From positions 9,880,293-9,944,292 of the forward strand of contig CM055108.1 of the NCBI GenBank assembly GCA_029204225.1: 64,000 nt of DNA, given 5' to 3'. The notes under the pieces are model-generated. The model was not told the origin of the DNA. It did no database searches and saw nothing but the letters and a program-made list of their open reading frames with translations. Shown piece after piece: positions 11,620 to 22,019 of the stretch. This DNA is from Diphasiastrum complanatum (taxonomy: Eukaryota; Streptophyta; Lycopodiopsida; Lycopodiales; Lycopodiaceae). Numbering within the stretch: the stretch's first letter is position 1; each line of letters begins with the position of its first letter. Made by a program: the position numbers and the translations under genes.

Positions 11620-11898
11620 GTGCTGCCCACAGTGTAAGCACGGGTGCGTCCACGGTCGGGGTGGTCGGCAGAACGGGGGACTTGATGAGTCAAAGTGCTG
11701 CCCTCGAGGTGTAAGCACGGTCAGTTCTCGCGGTTCGGGCCTGGCGCTGTCTGCACGTAGGACGGATGAGGCAAAGTGCTGCCTAGGTAGGTGAAAGCAC
11801 GGTCTGTACCTTGTGGGGTGTGGGGCGACATATTCGAACTGTACGGGTTAACCATTGATACAGAGATGCTGCTCGAATTCGGGTGTAAAGCACGGGTG
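11620..11898 (+). repeat. Four hairpin-like repeats in the leader of element E
   Basis: A motif of the form GTGCTGCC, about 8 bases, GTGTAAGCACGG occurs at about 11,620, 11,694, 11,774 and 11,866. GTGCT and AGCAC are complementary, so each unit can fold as a short hairpin. They lie within about 370 bp of the primer site, where RNA packaging or dimerisation signals usually sit; that function is inference. Confidence 0.65.
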
Positions 11899-11954
11899 GT
11901 TAGCTGCCGGTGCGGGATAGCTGCCGATCGTTTAGCTATAAGGGCTATCGACCA

Positions 11955-12314
11955 AAAAGTTGGAAAGGGCCATTTCAGAGGAGATCTTCTATGGAGCAGT
12001 TGGTCTTCATTTTGGGACGGCCACCTTCGGAACTGAAACTCACTGAGCATGAGCGATATCCAGAATCTGTGCGGCGGATTTGCAGTTCAAGTACTCGCAC
12101 GTGAACGACAACGAAATGACTCAATGTTTGCAAAGGATGGATGGCTAGCCTGTTTCTTGGGTTAGTTTCATTTGCGACAACGCCCACCAGACGCAAGCAG
12201 GAAGTCAAAAGTTGGAAAGGGCAATTTCAGGGGAGATCTTCTATAGCAGTTGATCTTCATTTTGGGACGGCCACCTTCGGAACTGAAACTCACTGAGCAT
12301 GGGTGATATCCAGT
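11955..12314 (+). repeat. Direct duplication of about 108 bp inside element E
   Basis: AAAAGTTGGAAAGGGC starts at about 11,955 and again at 12,207. The shared block runs through GAGATCTTCTAT, GGGACGGCCACCTTCGG and CACTGAGCATG to GATATCCAG with a few substitutions. The spacing is about 252 bp. A second, more diverged duplication with a period near 190 bp spans about 12,697-13,080 (AAGGCAGCTGATCA / GAGGCAACTGACCA; AAAGAG(A)GCTACTT). Confidence 0.8.
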
Positions 12315-13633
12315 ATCAGTTGGGTTTTTCCTCAAAGGGGAAAAGACTAGGATCCTCTTCAGAGATTGGCAACAAGTTGGATCGAGCCATAATCCTAGCA
12401 GATGGGAAGCAAAGTGTTGGAAAGGCTTTTTGTCCGAAGAACTCTACTCTAAGTCCGATCAGCTGATTTATTAAGTGGAGGGGAACTATCACACACACCT
12501 CTCTCTTGGGGCAAATTTTGAATGAAAGTTGATCAAAATGGGGGCAAATTCAAGGTGACCTAGCCATACTCACACGAGGAGACTGGCGAACTTTGGACCT
12601 AATAAGTTGACAAGTTTTTGTTGTGGAAAGGAAAGTTTGTTATAGGCTTTCTCTAGACCAGCAATGATGAGGAAACATATGAGTACGCTGGCTTGTGTTA
12701 TGTGTAAGGCAGCTGATCAATGAAGGATCTGTGAAAGTTGAGTCTTGCATGAGAGACTTGGTATTTCGAACGGACGCTAAGGGATAGTTCGCGTTGAGAT
12801 CGGACTAGTGCAAACTCTGGGTGCATGTGTCTGAATCAAAGAGAGCTACTTGAAGCCAAGCTCGATGTACACTTCTTGTTTTTGAATGTGAGGCAACTGA
12901 CCAGTGATGGAATTGTGAAAGTCAAGTTTTGCGCGACGGACATGGTGCTTCAAACAAACGCGAAGAGATAGTTCGGATGCGGATCAAACTGGTGCGACCC
13001 TTTGGCTTTTCACGAGGTCAATGGTTACATTTGGGTTGATTCAAAGAGCTACTTCAAGCTAAGTGAGAGGTGCATTGCGGAGTACTCAATCTTTGCTTAC
13101 CTTAAAGAGCCAAGATGGAAAAGTATCAAGATCAGGCTGGGACAAGGAGAGAAATCAAGGTGCAGAAGCAACAAGGCACAGAGTGGACCATAAAGTGGGT
13201 AATCAAACGATAAATCCTTCGGCTCAGGGAGCCTTGATACCTATGCGGAACCGAACAAATCTGGAGCTCAGGGAGCTCAACACAAAGTGCATCAAGGACA
13301 AATCAGGAGCTCAAAGGAGTTCCAAAGTCGAAAGTCAGAAGCGACAGGGGCGAACATTTCAAAGAAAGGCTTCTGTCACCAGTTAATAAGGCTCTCGGGT
13401 TTTACGAAAGCGATATCAAATCTACGCTTTTCCCAGACAAAGATATTTGTTTCAAGTTATGTAATTTTTCAGTACAAAGAGCTGAGCCTCCGACTTGTGG
13501 TGTGCCAGCTTCAATGTTAATAAAAAGTGGCCAGTAAATTGAGTACTGTGCCAAGTAGCATAAATGTATAGTCATTTTAATTGGGAGACACCTTTACTTT
13601 AATCTGACATCTGATGAGGACATCAGATTTTAT
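12315..13633 (+). other. Non-coding internal region of element E
   Basis: Several short ORFs, for example 13,063-13,386 rich in Arg, Lys and Ser, show no gag, zinc-knuckle, PR, IN, RT or RH motif on either strand. The stretch is purine-rich on plus and ends in the polypurine tract. Confidence 0.6.
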
Positions 13634-13647
13634 AAAGGTGGGGTGGA
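13634..13647 (+). other. Polypurine tract of element E
   Basis: AAAGGTGGGGTGGA directly precedes the 3' LTR start TGTTGTAAAG, as expected for second-strand priming. Confidence 0.8.
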
Positions 13648-14892
13648 TGTTGTAAAGCTACCTTTACAAGCTTTACTTTCGGCGCCATTGGCGCCAGCTA
13701 TGTCCCCGGCGCCAGCAGTGCCCCTGCTGCTCCCGGCGCCAACGGCGCCGGCGCCGCTCCCGGCGCCACTGTGACCAGAATCCAGCCGGCGCCAAGTTCC
13801 TATGGCTGAAAATCTTTGATCGGTTCTAGCGGAGTCCAGAGAGCTCAGATCGATGTGCAATCACCTCACACGATCTAGGCATGATTAAAGGAAGCCTGGG
13901 GATCAATAAAATCTAGAGAGAGAAAATAACTTTCTAGAAAGAGAAAATCCTAGAGAGAGAAAAACGTGCTTTACCAGCTTAGGTAGAGTGCTTGTTATGA
14001 GGGGAGGTGCCGAATCACACCAATACTATAGGGGAGTGCGGGTTGCGACTCAGGGCGAGCTCCAACCAAGTCTCAGCCTCCCTTGCTGGAATGTTGTCAT
14101 GGCTCTCGCCTTGGCATGCTAGCGCCCCGGAGACTAGGGTCGGTCACACACTTGAAATGTAACCTTCTCAGATTTATCAATAAAGTGGGATTTTCCTCAA
14201 ACTGACTCTGATTACCTTCTGGGTTTCAGTGTTCGGTAAAAGCGCCAGTTGTAAGGCCGCTTTCCAAATTTTTAATTTGGCACATAGCTGAGGGTCGTAT
14301 CCCGGGACGCCAGCGGTATGCCGTCGGGACCATTCGGTCCGTGGCGCCAGCGGTATGCTGTCGGGACCATTTGGTCCAGGAACTGGTTGTTTCCATATCT
14401 GTCGCGGCTTGTGGTTCTGAGTGTTCCTTGCATGAACGTGAATGGGTTAAGCTCTTGGGGAACGGGCTCTAACCTGTCGGCTGAGTTGGATGGCTTGCTT
14501 GGGTGGATGTTACCTGTTTATGGCTGTCCAGTCTGGCGTGGCGCCAGGTTGGCTTCCAGCGCTCGTGACGAAGCTTTCAGTTGGTTAAGTCTGATGTAAG
14601 TCAGACCGCTTGCTTGGAATGGATGTTACTCGTTTGTAACGAAGCTTCGAGTTGGTTAAGTTTGATGTATGTCGGGCGGCTTGCTTGGAGGGAAGTCACC
14701 CACATCGGGACCCCCGATCTGGCATGGCGCCAGGTTGGATCTCAATGTTGGTTTTCGGAACTTCATGTTGGTTAAGTCTGATCGTTGTTGGCGAGTTGGC
14801 TGCTTGTATGTCAAGTGGGTTTGGATGGCAAGAGTTGAAGGCTGGGAAGCTAAGTCGTGGTTCCCGGCTCCCTTTGGGATGCCTGCGCTACA
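13648..14892 (+). repeat. 3' LTR of element E
   Basis: Same length as the 5' LTR (1,245 bp) and no difference noticed by eye, including the GGCGCC cluster and the embedded ORFs. Followed at once by the target copy ataac. Confidence 0.92.
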
Positions 14893-15062
14893 ATAACCCT
14901 ATATTGAGTTTTGACCTATAAAAGATCAATTTTACACATGCAAAAATGCTGATTTTTTAGTAGAAATCAATCTAGCATGCTCTAGCATTGGTAGCTCCTC
15001 CAAATCTTTAATAAATGTGGCCGATCCTTTCATAACCTGAAACACAAGAGCTTTGGATACCA

Positions 15063-15697
15063 TGTGAAAAATGTCAGATCATTCAAGATCCAATCCATGT
15101 CCCTGATCTTTGGTTACAAAAAGGAGCAAACCAACAATCCTGTCAATGTAGAAAAATCAGTATCTACATACAAAATGAGATGCAAAATTTAAGAGATACT
15201 AATCAAACATGAACCAAAACATAAAATAGAGTTGTTGTTTGTATAATTACAGTACCCTACTATGTTTCACACGTGTGGAACCAAAAATAGCCATAAATGA
15301 TCATTCTACACATAGAATTGTAATATGAGAGTGCACCAATGAATAGTAGAACCCAAAGAGAACCATGTATAATGATGAAATGAGAGAGAGAAGAGAGAAG
15401 ACGTGTGTCTCCAGGAGTTTTATCCTTTTATAGCAGGTCCAAAACCTATTTGGCTACTTGGCTTTCCCTCCAAATGTAAACCCTATTATTTTTGGGTCTA
15501 AATTCAATGTACCCAAAGTTCAAATTTGAATCTCTCTCAAAGTCAACTACCAACTTTACCACAATTTCAAAAAGTGTTTACTAAATGTATTTTAAACTAA
15601 TATACTTTCAAAAAGTTTATCTTTAAGTCTAAAATGAGTTTTGGCCTCATATTGACAATTTACCAAAATATGACTAAACTTGTTGAAATCTCTTACA
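15063..15697 (-). repeat. 5' LTR of element C
   Basis: 635 bp, starting TGTGAAAAAT and ending TCTCTTACA on plus. The primer site abuts it with no spacer (15,062 downward). It keeps the correct TG...CA ends that the 3' LTR has partly lost. Confidence 0.87.
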
Positions 15698-15702
15698 AAG
15701 AA

Positions 15703-16990
15703 CAAGTGCCAAAATTGAAAGATGTTTATGATGGCCCAACTAGGATGCAGCCTATTAATCTTAGCCTATGAATCTTGCAGAACCAGGAAAATCAGAAAAG
15801 ATTGTCCAAGTTGGAGCACAACTCACTCCTGAACAGTTTCAAGAGCTACGGACATTGCTTATTAAGTATCAAGATTGCTTTGCGTGAACTTATAAAGATC
15901 TCAAAGGGATTCCGATGTCAGTTATTGAGCATATCATACCCTTAATACCTGATGCAGTTCCAAAGGTTGCAAAGTTCTACTGTTGTAATTTTAATGTTAC
16001 ATATTTGATAAAAAAGGAGCTTCAGAGATTGCTTGATGCTGATTTCATTTATGAGATCGAGCATACCGAATGGGTTTCACTAATTGTCATTGCTTCTAAG
16101 AAGAATGGAAAATTGAGAATTTGTGTGAATCTCAAGGCCTTGAACTAAGTAACGAGGAAAGATCACTTCCCGTTAGAGTAACGTAATTTGTTTTTAAAGA
16201 TTATCTACATAAATTTCTTGAAATTTACTTGGATGACCTTGGAGTCCATAGCACAGATACAGACCCCTGGATCAATTGAAAAAAGTATTTGAAAGTTGTC
16301 GCAAGTATCAAATTTCATTTTTTGGAAAGTGCCATATATGGGTCTCCCATGGAGTTGTTCTTGGACATGTGATATCAAGACATGGCATTGCCACAGATTA
16401 TTCCAAAATCAAGACTATTGTGGAATTTCCACCGCCAACAACAAATCGTAGAGTTTATGTATTTATGGGTCATGCGAATTATTATCAAATTTTCATTATA
16501 TTTTTTGGTGATCTGGCGAGACCCATATACAAACTGACTATTGTTTCTATTTGGACAGTAGAGGCATTAGAAGCCTTTGAGAAATTAAAAAAAGCATTAG
16601 CTTCAGCACCAATACTGCGTGCTCCAGATTGGACGATTGAATTTCATGTTCACACTGATTTCTCAAAATAGTGCAATTGGATTAGTTTTGACGCAGCCAT
16701 GTGAATATAAGAAGGACTATCCGATACGATCTGTAAGCATACAACTTACAAATCTAGAGAAGAACTATTCAACAACAGAACCATGATTTTTTCTATACGA
16801 AAATTTCGACATTACCTCATGGAAATGCGCTTTGTATTTTATAAGAATCACCAGCCATTGTTTTATTTGGTAAACAAGACCTGCAATACTATTGCGAGAT
16901 GGTTACTTTTACTGATTGAATTTGATTTCCGAATTGTGGTTCGTAAGGAAAAGCAACATTATCTTGTCGACCAGACCTGGAAAACCTTCG
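15703..16990 (+). pseudogene. Gypsy B RT and RNase H remnant
   Basis: The RT N-terminus is recognisable (LLIKYQDCFA, DLKGIP, KKELQRLLDADFI, SLIVIASKKNGKLRICVN, then TRKDHFPL). About 100 codons of RT are then missing and the frame resumes at FLEIYLDDLGVHS, the catalytic YxDD box. The RT thumb/connection (VLGHVISRHGI, GHANYYQIFI) and Ty3-type RNase H (FHVHTDFSK, SIRKFRHYL, HQPLFYLVNK, ARWLLLLIEFDF) follow. There are several stops and no integrase. Gag lies at 8,793-9,511, before the inserted C and E elements. Confidence 0.85.
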
Positions 16991-17280
16991 CCAGACCTAG
17001 AAAACCTTCGTCGGATAGGTTCAGTGCTTCAGAATCCTTTGTTGACATGTTTATAATCTATTTTCATAGACTGAGCAAGCCTACAAATTTTTGTCCAGAA
17101 CTGATCAGCCAAACTAGTATTTTGTGTAATGAACCCTCCAAATTCACCTATAAGTAGGCTGAATTCGATTCATTTCTCACTTGTGCTAGCGGAGCTCTTG
17201 CAAATTTTTCTCGCAACCAAAACTTTCTGCCAACAGTTTTCTGCCTTCTGAGATACACTCGCACTTACTTTCCAGTCACC

Positions 17281-17667
17281 ATGTCTTCTACTGACACCTC
17301 TTAGTCTCCGAAATACTCCGTTCATCATGGTGTTCCAACTACAATGGACATCATGATGCTCCCTGGCGCAAACATGGTCGCTCAATGGACGACCCTTGCT
17401 AGGCCATTGCTCATAGCAATGAGAATCTACGAGCATGCTTTCTCTAGAAAAATCAACATGCACTTCATTACCATGGCCTTTAGCACGTGGACCGAGGACA
17501 AGTCTAAGTTTTACATCACTTTTCAGACTATCACACACAAGGTGCATGTTACTGAAGCCGCCTTTGCTGCCATAGGAATCACATCTGATAAGGAGCCATC
17601 TCTAAACCATAAGCATGCCAAAAACGTGATCAAGCCGTTCATTGACACCTCAGTCTTGCTGCAATGA
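17281..17667 (+). pseudogene. Unrecognised ORF 3' of gypsy B pol; possible extra-ORF N-terminus
   Basis: An ATG at 17,281 (MSSTDTS) is followed by one stop and then an open stretch to 17,667. The segment FSTWTEDKSKFYITFQTITH then KVHVTEAAFAAIGIT resembles in spacing the start of the gypsy A extra ORF (EEGHISTTVRNQEIVITKGF then YCRALGLS). It also sits after RNase H, where an extra ORF would be. I infer a degenerate 3' ORF of gypsy B; a captured host fragment is the alternative. No catalytic motif is seen. Confidence 0.4.
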
Positions 17668-18160
17668 TGGGAGGCTCCTGAGAATCTCGATTCACAACTT
17701 GGACAATCTCAAAGTGGATCGCCGGAGCCCATCGTTGTTTTTTGCCGCACAACCTAAATCTCAACACTGCCTGACTCGATTTCATGGAGAAGGTGCAATA
17801 TCATTTAATAAAGATTCAACATGATGCAAATAAAAGCCCACAATAACTGCATCTTGCAGGTGTCATGGGACCGCCACCAGTTTTGGTGGGGGATATTGTT
17901 GGAGGGTTTGTGGATCCCAAGGCAACGCTAACCATGTTAATAAGTGAGAGGGATTCGGCACCCTGCGTGCATAAGTCCAACCCGATGATCACATAGTTAT
18001 TTGATAATTAGAAAGTCAATAAAAGAAATTTTGACCTTTTTTGCGGGACTTTTAATGTCACAAGGCCTAAATGTCAAGCTAGTGAATAAAATAGAGGTTC
18101 CCACCAAAATTAGTTCAAATTCAAATTCAAATTGGGTCCTCTAATTAATGCAAGAGTTTT
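17668..18160. other. Unclassified DNA
   Basis: A stop-riddled continuation of the preceding reading frame, then AT-rich sequence. The purine-rich GGTGGGGGATATTG at about 17,885-17,898 could be a polypurine tract of gypsy B, but no LTR end was matched. Confidence 0.3.
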
Positions 18161-18275
18161 GATGAAAGAGATGTAAACTCAACAAGAAACTGATCAAACA
18201 TCAAACATATGACAAAATGACGTTGTTGTCCATACAATAACAGTACCCTACTATATTTCCCATGTGTGGATCCAA
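18161..18275 (-). repeat. Fragment of a C-type copia LTR
   Basis: This matches 26,287-26,400 closely (GATGAAAGAGATGTAAACTC, CAGTACCCTACTATATTTCC, CATGTGTGGATCC). Only about 115 bp is retained. Confidence 0.75.
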
Positions 18276-18285
18276 ATGCATACCA

Positions 18286-18783
18286 AAGTAGCTAGTTTCA
18301 CCATATCTTGACAATTTGCACACATCCACATGAAATAGCTCAAACATGAGATAGAAAAAGTAAAGTAAACTTGAACAACACTTGCTTGTTGTTCTTTTGA
18401 CCTTACTTGAGTCTTCATACACCTATAAAACATATCCAAAATATAAATGACCCTCCTTTGATGCTCTTGATTTTCATCAGCAAAACCAACCTAGAATGCT
18501 AGTATAACTTCAACATCAAAATGATGCAAAACAATGTAGCTAGTTTGACCATATCTAGCAAATTTGCACACATTCACATGAAAGTGCTCAAAAATGAGAT
18601 AGAAAAAGTAAAGTAACAACACTTCTTTGCTACTCCTTCGACCTTACTTGAGTCTTCAAGCACTTACAAAAATAGATCCAAAAGATCTTTTCCATTTGGC
18701 CCTCCTTTGATGCTTTTGACTACCTCCAAATTGCCACCTTTCCTTTTGTGTTGTTGAAGCCCTTTGAGACCAACCTCTTGATC
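18286..18783. repeat. 248-bp diverged tandem duplication
   Basis: GTAGCTAGTTT occurs at 18,288 and 18,536. Both units continue with CCATATCT, GCACACAT, TGAGATAGAAAAAGTAAAGT, CGACCTTACTTGAGTCTTCA-like and CCCTCCTTTGATGCT. The copies differ by several small indels. Confidence 0.75.
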
Positions 18784-18837
18784 TTCCACTTGAACATCAA
18801 AGATATGAATATCTTCAAACCTAAACCTCTGGAAATA

Positions 18838-19555
18838 CTATCTCTCAAACATATGATCTAGATCCAACAAAATCTCATCAATGGTTGATCTCGAATCTTT
18901 ACAAAGGTTAGTGAGAACAATGTCACCATCATAAATCAAAAGATAGACTCCAAACTTTCCATCCAACATGAAGTAGAGTAGGTGAAGATGACTATCAAAC
19001 CTAATAAATCCAGCCAACTTGAGTCCATAACAAACCTCAATAAGCTCACCAATGAGATCTCCCTTGCCTTGAAGAAATTGCCTCTCGATTTGCTCCATGT
19101 AGTCTTCTTCAACCAACTTTTTGCCATCTTGATCATGAGTGATCAAACATTAGAGGAGTTCTAAATCCCAAAAAGGCCCTTTGTAAAGATTCTTTTTATA
19201 TTTTTTCTCAAATTTTTCTTACACATGGACCAATCAAAATACTCAAATTTGAAATCTACGTAACGTAACTTTTTGAGTCCACATTTTGATTCCATACTAA
19301 AAATGACATAACTTTTTAGTGGTAAGTCCAAATTTAGCGAAGTTTGGTGCATTAAAAAGTGCTCGACAAGGGCTTTCCAATGATATGTTAGATGCATACT
19401 TTTGAGCTACGATTAAAAAGTTATGGCAAGTCAAAAGTATTAGTATTATAATATTTTAATAATAAAAAAGGCATCTTGAAAGAATTCTTAAAGGGTCTTT
19501 TTGGAACTCAAAACTCCTCTAATGTCACAATCATATAATCCTTTGAGTTGATGAA
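18838..19555 (-). pseudogene. Copia D RT remnant, split by a TIR element
   Basis: Minus-strand translation gives a shortened RT: ITHDQDGKKLVEEDYMEQIE, GELIEVCYGLKLAGFIRFD, LHLLYFMLDG and YLLIYDGDIV. The catalytic YVDD box reads YDGD, and the conserved segment after YGLK is deleted. The TIR element at 19,149-19,523 interrupts it. The related copy at 22,020-22,400 lacks that insertion. At 19,556 it joins directly to an LTR end, without gag or primer site. Confidence 0.75.
19149..19523. mobile_element. Non-autonomous TIR element (MITE-like), copy 2
   Basis: Starts ATTAGAGGAGTTCTAAATCC and ends AAAACTCCTCTAAT, 375 bp. It lies between GTGATCAAAC and GTCACAATCAT. The paralogous site at about 22,300 reads GTGATCAATTTACAATCAT with no insertion, so the boundaries are confirmed to within a few bases. 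It is closely related to copy 1. Confidence 0.85.
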
Positions 19556-19740
19556 TGTGAAAAATTCAGCAACTTCACATGTGTGGGGAACCACACCAAA
19601 AGTGTGAATGATCTTTACCATGTTTTATGGTAACACACAAATCACCTGCAGAGTGATATTACAATCTACCAACAGATCTGAGGCTAGAACACAATCTAGA
19701 ATGCTACAGATCAAAGCTACACTAATTTCTCACAAATAGG
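19556..19740 (-). repeat. Copia D LTR fragment
   Basis: TGTGAAAAATTCAGCAACTT onward matches 23,405-23,593 for about 185 bp (GTGTGGGGAACCACA, AGTGTGAATGATCTTTACCA, CTAGAATGCTACAGATCAAA), then diverges. Sequence from here to 19,902, with GGGCACTTGTCCCGTAGCCG, is not assigned. Confidence 0.7.
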
Positions 19741-19902
19741 GAAAGAGTTAGAAATCAGTTTTGATCTGATTATTATAAGCTTCAAATGTGATACTGTAAT
19801 AAATGTACAGACTATTTTCAGTACTGATCAGGACGTGACCCACTATCATTATATCAGTCGGGCACTTGTCCCGTAGCCGACTACTTGGGTTAGCCGAGTA
19901 GC

Positions 19903-20555
19903 TGTGAGAGATTTCAACTAGTTTAGTCTAGTTTAGTCACATATTGGTAAATTGTCAATAAGAGGCCAAAACTCATTTTAGACTTAGAGATAAACTCTTT
20001 GAAGTTATATTAGTTAAAAATACATTCAATAAACACTTCTTGAAAGTGTGGGAAAGTTGGTAGTCGAGTTTGAGAGAGATTGAAATTCGAACTTTGGGTA
20101 CATTGAATCTAGACCCAAAAATAGTAGGGTTTACATTTTGGAGGGAAAGCCAAGTGGCCAAATAGGGTTTGAAACTCTATAAAAGGATGTAAGTCATGGA
20201 GAGACACATCTTCTCTCTTCTCTCTTTCATTTCATCATTATACATGGTTCTCTTTGGGTTTTACTACTCATTGGTGCACTATCTTGGTGATATCTTGCAA
20301 TCTTGTGTGTAGAATGCTCATATTTTGCTATTCTCAGTTCCACACGTGTGAAATATAGTAGGGTACTGTAATTGTACAGACATCAAGGATATTTTATGTT
20401 TTGGTTCATGTTTGATCAGTATCTCTTAGAGTTTGCATCTCATTTTGTATGTAGATGCTGATTTTTCTACATTGGCAGGATTGTTGGTTTGTTCCTTATT
20501 GTAACCAAAGATCAGGGACATGGATTGGATCTTGAATGATCTGAAATCCTTCACA
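19903..20555 (+). repeat. 5' LTR of copia C (plus copy)
   Basis: Starts TGTGAGAGATTTCAAC and ends CCTTCACA, 653 bp. It is the reverse complement of the LTRs of element C. It has CTCTATAAAAGGATG (TATA-type) at about 20,177 and a short TCTTCTCTCTTCTCTC tract. No matching 3' LTR is present, because the copy is cut at about 22,019. Confidence 0.85.
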
Positions 20556-20569
20556 TGGTATCAGAGCTC
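20556..20569 (+). other. Primer-binding site of copia C
   Basis: TGGTATCAGAGCTC abuts the LTR with no spacer. The following leader (to 21,099) is about 530 bp; its first ~290 bp is what remains in element C. Confidence 0.88.
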
Positions 20570-21099
20570 TTGTGTTTCAGGTTATGAAAGCCATCTTTAG
20601 CAAGGATTTGGAGGAGTTATCAATGCTAGAGCATGCTAGATTGATCTCTACTCAAAAATCAACATTTTTGCATATGTAGATTGGATCTTTGTAGGTCAGA
20701 ACTCAATATAGGGTTATATACTTGATCAATTCCGACTTCACACTTGGCTTACTGGATTTATATGACTTTTGGTGCATTAGGAAGGTCTCATTGGAGTCTA
20801 CAAGAAGATATATTAAGTTTCTAGAAATTGTATATAGAATTTGAGATATTCACTTTTTTGTGATTTTGTCAAAACCCTATTTTTGATTGGATCTCTAGTT
20901 TGTGAGGTTACTGAAATTTGTTTGAGTGTGTTTCAATCTTAGGAAGTGGCAAGAATCATTAGATTGAGGATAGATCATAGGTTGATCAAGATTTCACTAT
21001 TCTATGTGTTGATTTTCTAGTTAGAAGTGCTAGAAGAGATTTGAGAGGTTCCATATCTTTGTGATTTCTTCTTGAGTTCATTTGTAGACATTCAAGAGA

Positions 21100-22019
21100 A
21101 TGCTTTGTGCATTGGAACAAGTTGAAAGGAGAATATCAGGTCACTTCAACATGGCTACAAGTGGAGGCTTTATGTTGGAGAGCAATGATAGGCTTACCTC
21201 AATCAACTATTCTACTTGGAAGGTGAGGATGGAGTCCTTATTGGAGATGAATGAGTTGATGGAGATTGTTGCAGGTGTGGAGGAGAGGCCTCAAGCACCT
21301 CAAGATCAAGTGAGGTATTACAAGTGAGCAAGGAAAGCTCTACACATGATTAAGATGAATGTTACCAATGAACTTCTCAAGGAAGTTGGTAAGTGCACAT
21401 CATCTTTGGAGGCTTGGGAAGCTTTGAAGAAGCTTTATGAATTTAAGAGTTCTTACTCTTAGGAGGCAAATCTTTCAAAGTTTGCAAAAGAAGGAAGAGA
21501 GTACTCATGCTTTTGTTTTGAGGGTTAAGGCATTCAATGATGAATTAGCATGATGAGGATCAAGGTGGTGGTGATTCTCTTTTGATGTGTTCTTCAAGTC
21601 CAATATCAAGTGAAGGTGACAAAGATTCATGGTGGATTGATAGTGGAGCTAGTTCACACATGACTAGTCACAAGGAGTTATTTACTTCTTTGGTCACTTA
21701 TGATGGAGCCAAGAAAGCAATTCACATGGCCAATGGTGGTGAATGTGTGATTGAAGGTATTGGTTCATTTCCTATTTGTCTCTCTACTAATAGGAAAGCA
21801 AGACTTGATGGTGTTCTTTACATTCCTTCACTTTCAAAGAATTTGTTAAGTGTTGGTCAAATGATAGAGAAATGATACATGGTAAAGTTTGGTGGTGATG
21901 CTTGTTTCATTACAAAAGAGGAAATCTTGGTTGCTAGGGGCAATAGACAAGGTAGACTTTTCAAGCTTGATTCTTTTGTTATGGCAAACAAAAAGGATGG
22001 AATGGAAAAGGAGATTGGT
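21100..22019 (+). pseudogene. Copia C gag, protease and pre-integrase fragment
   Basis: Gag probably starts at the second Met (MATSGGFMLESNDRL, 21,151). It has the copia gag N-terminal signature INYSTWKVRMESLLEMNEL and then NVTNELLKEVGKC. A stop lies at 21,325. The gag C-terminus and zinc knuckle are deleted near 21,540. Protease follows with an intact active site, WWIDSGASSHMT, and YIPSLSKNLLSVGQM, a stop, and the pre-integrase start (FGGDACFITKEEILVARG). The copy ends at about 22,019, where minus-strand copia D sequence begins. The copy at 24,600-25,830 on minus is a close relative. Confidence 0.85.

Larger units (their letters stand above)
10284..14892 (+). mobile_element. LARD-like non-autonomous LTR retrotransposon E
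   Basis: Two 1,245-bp LTRs enclose a 2,119-bp internal region. The 5-bp target duplication ataac is perfect (10,279-10,283 and 14,893-14,897). A primer site TGGTATCAGAGCC lies two bases after the 5' LTR, and a purine tract AAAGGTGGGGTGGA ends at the 3' LTR. No gag or pol motif is present in any frame; ORFs of 60-170 codons lack domains. Long LTRs with a non-coding core fit a large retrotransposon derivative (LARD) mobilised by another copia. The LTRs look identical by eye, so the insertion is recent. It is markedly more GC-rich than its surroundings. Confidence 0.9.
9512..15697 (-). mobile_element. Short LTR retroelement C (TRIM-like), split by element E
   Basis: LTRs at 9,512-10,150 and 15,063-15,697 are flanked by the 5-bp target duplication aagaa (9,507-9,511 and 15,698-15,702). 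Orientation is minus: the primer site TGGTATCCAAAGCTC lies at 15,062 downward, and a purine tract (GAAGAGGGAG) abuts the 3' LTR at 10,151-10,160. Without E the internal region is only about 300 bp and matches the leader of the copia C copy at 20,556-20,840, so it is a deletion derivative with no coding sequence. It probably relied on a C-type copia for its proteins (inference). It sits in gypsy B. Confidence 0.88.

Noticed and set aside
10954-11794. ORFs of 64-168 codons in the element E LTR and leader
   Set aside because: No gag/pol or host domain; frames cross LTR, primer site and hairpin repeats, so they are probably chance ORFs in GC-rich DNA.
11620-11898. CRISPR-like array
   Set aside because: Four imperfect repeats with unequal spacing inside a plant LTR element; no cas genes and the wrong kind of genome.
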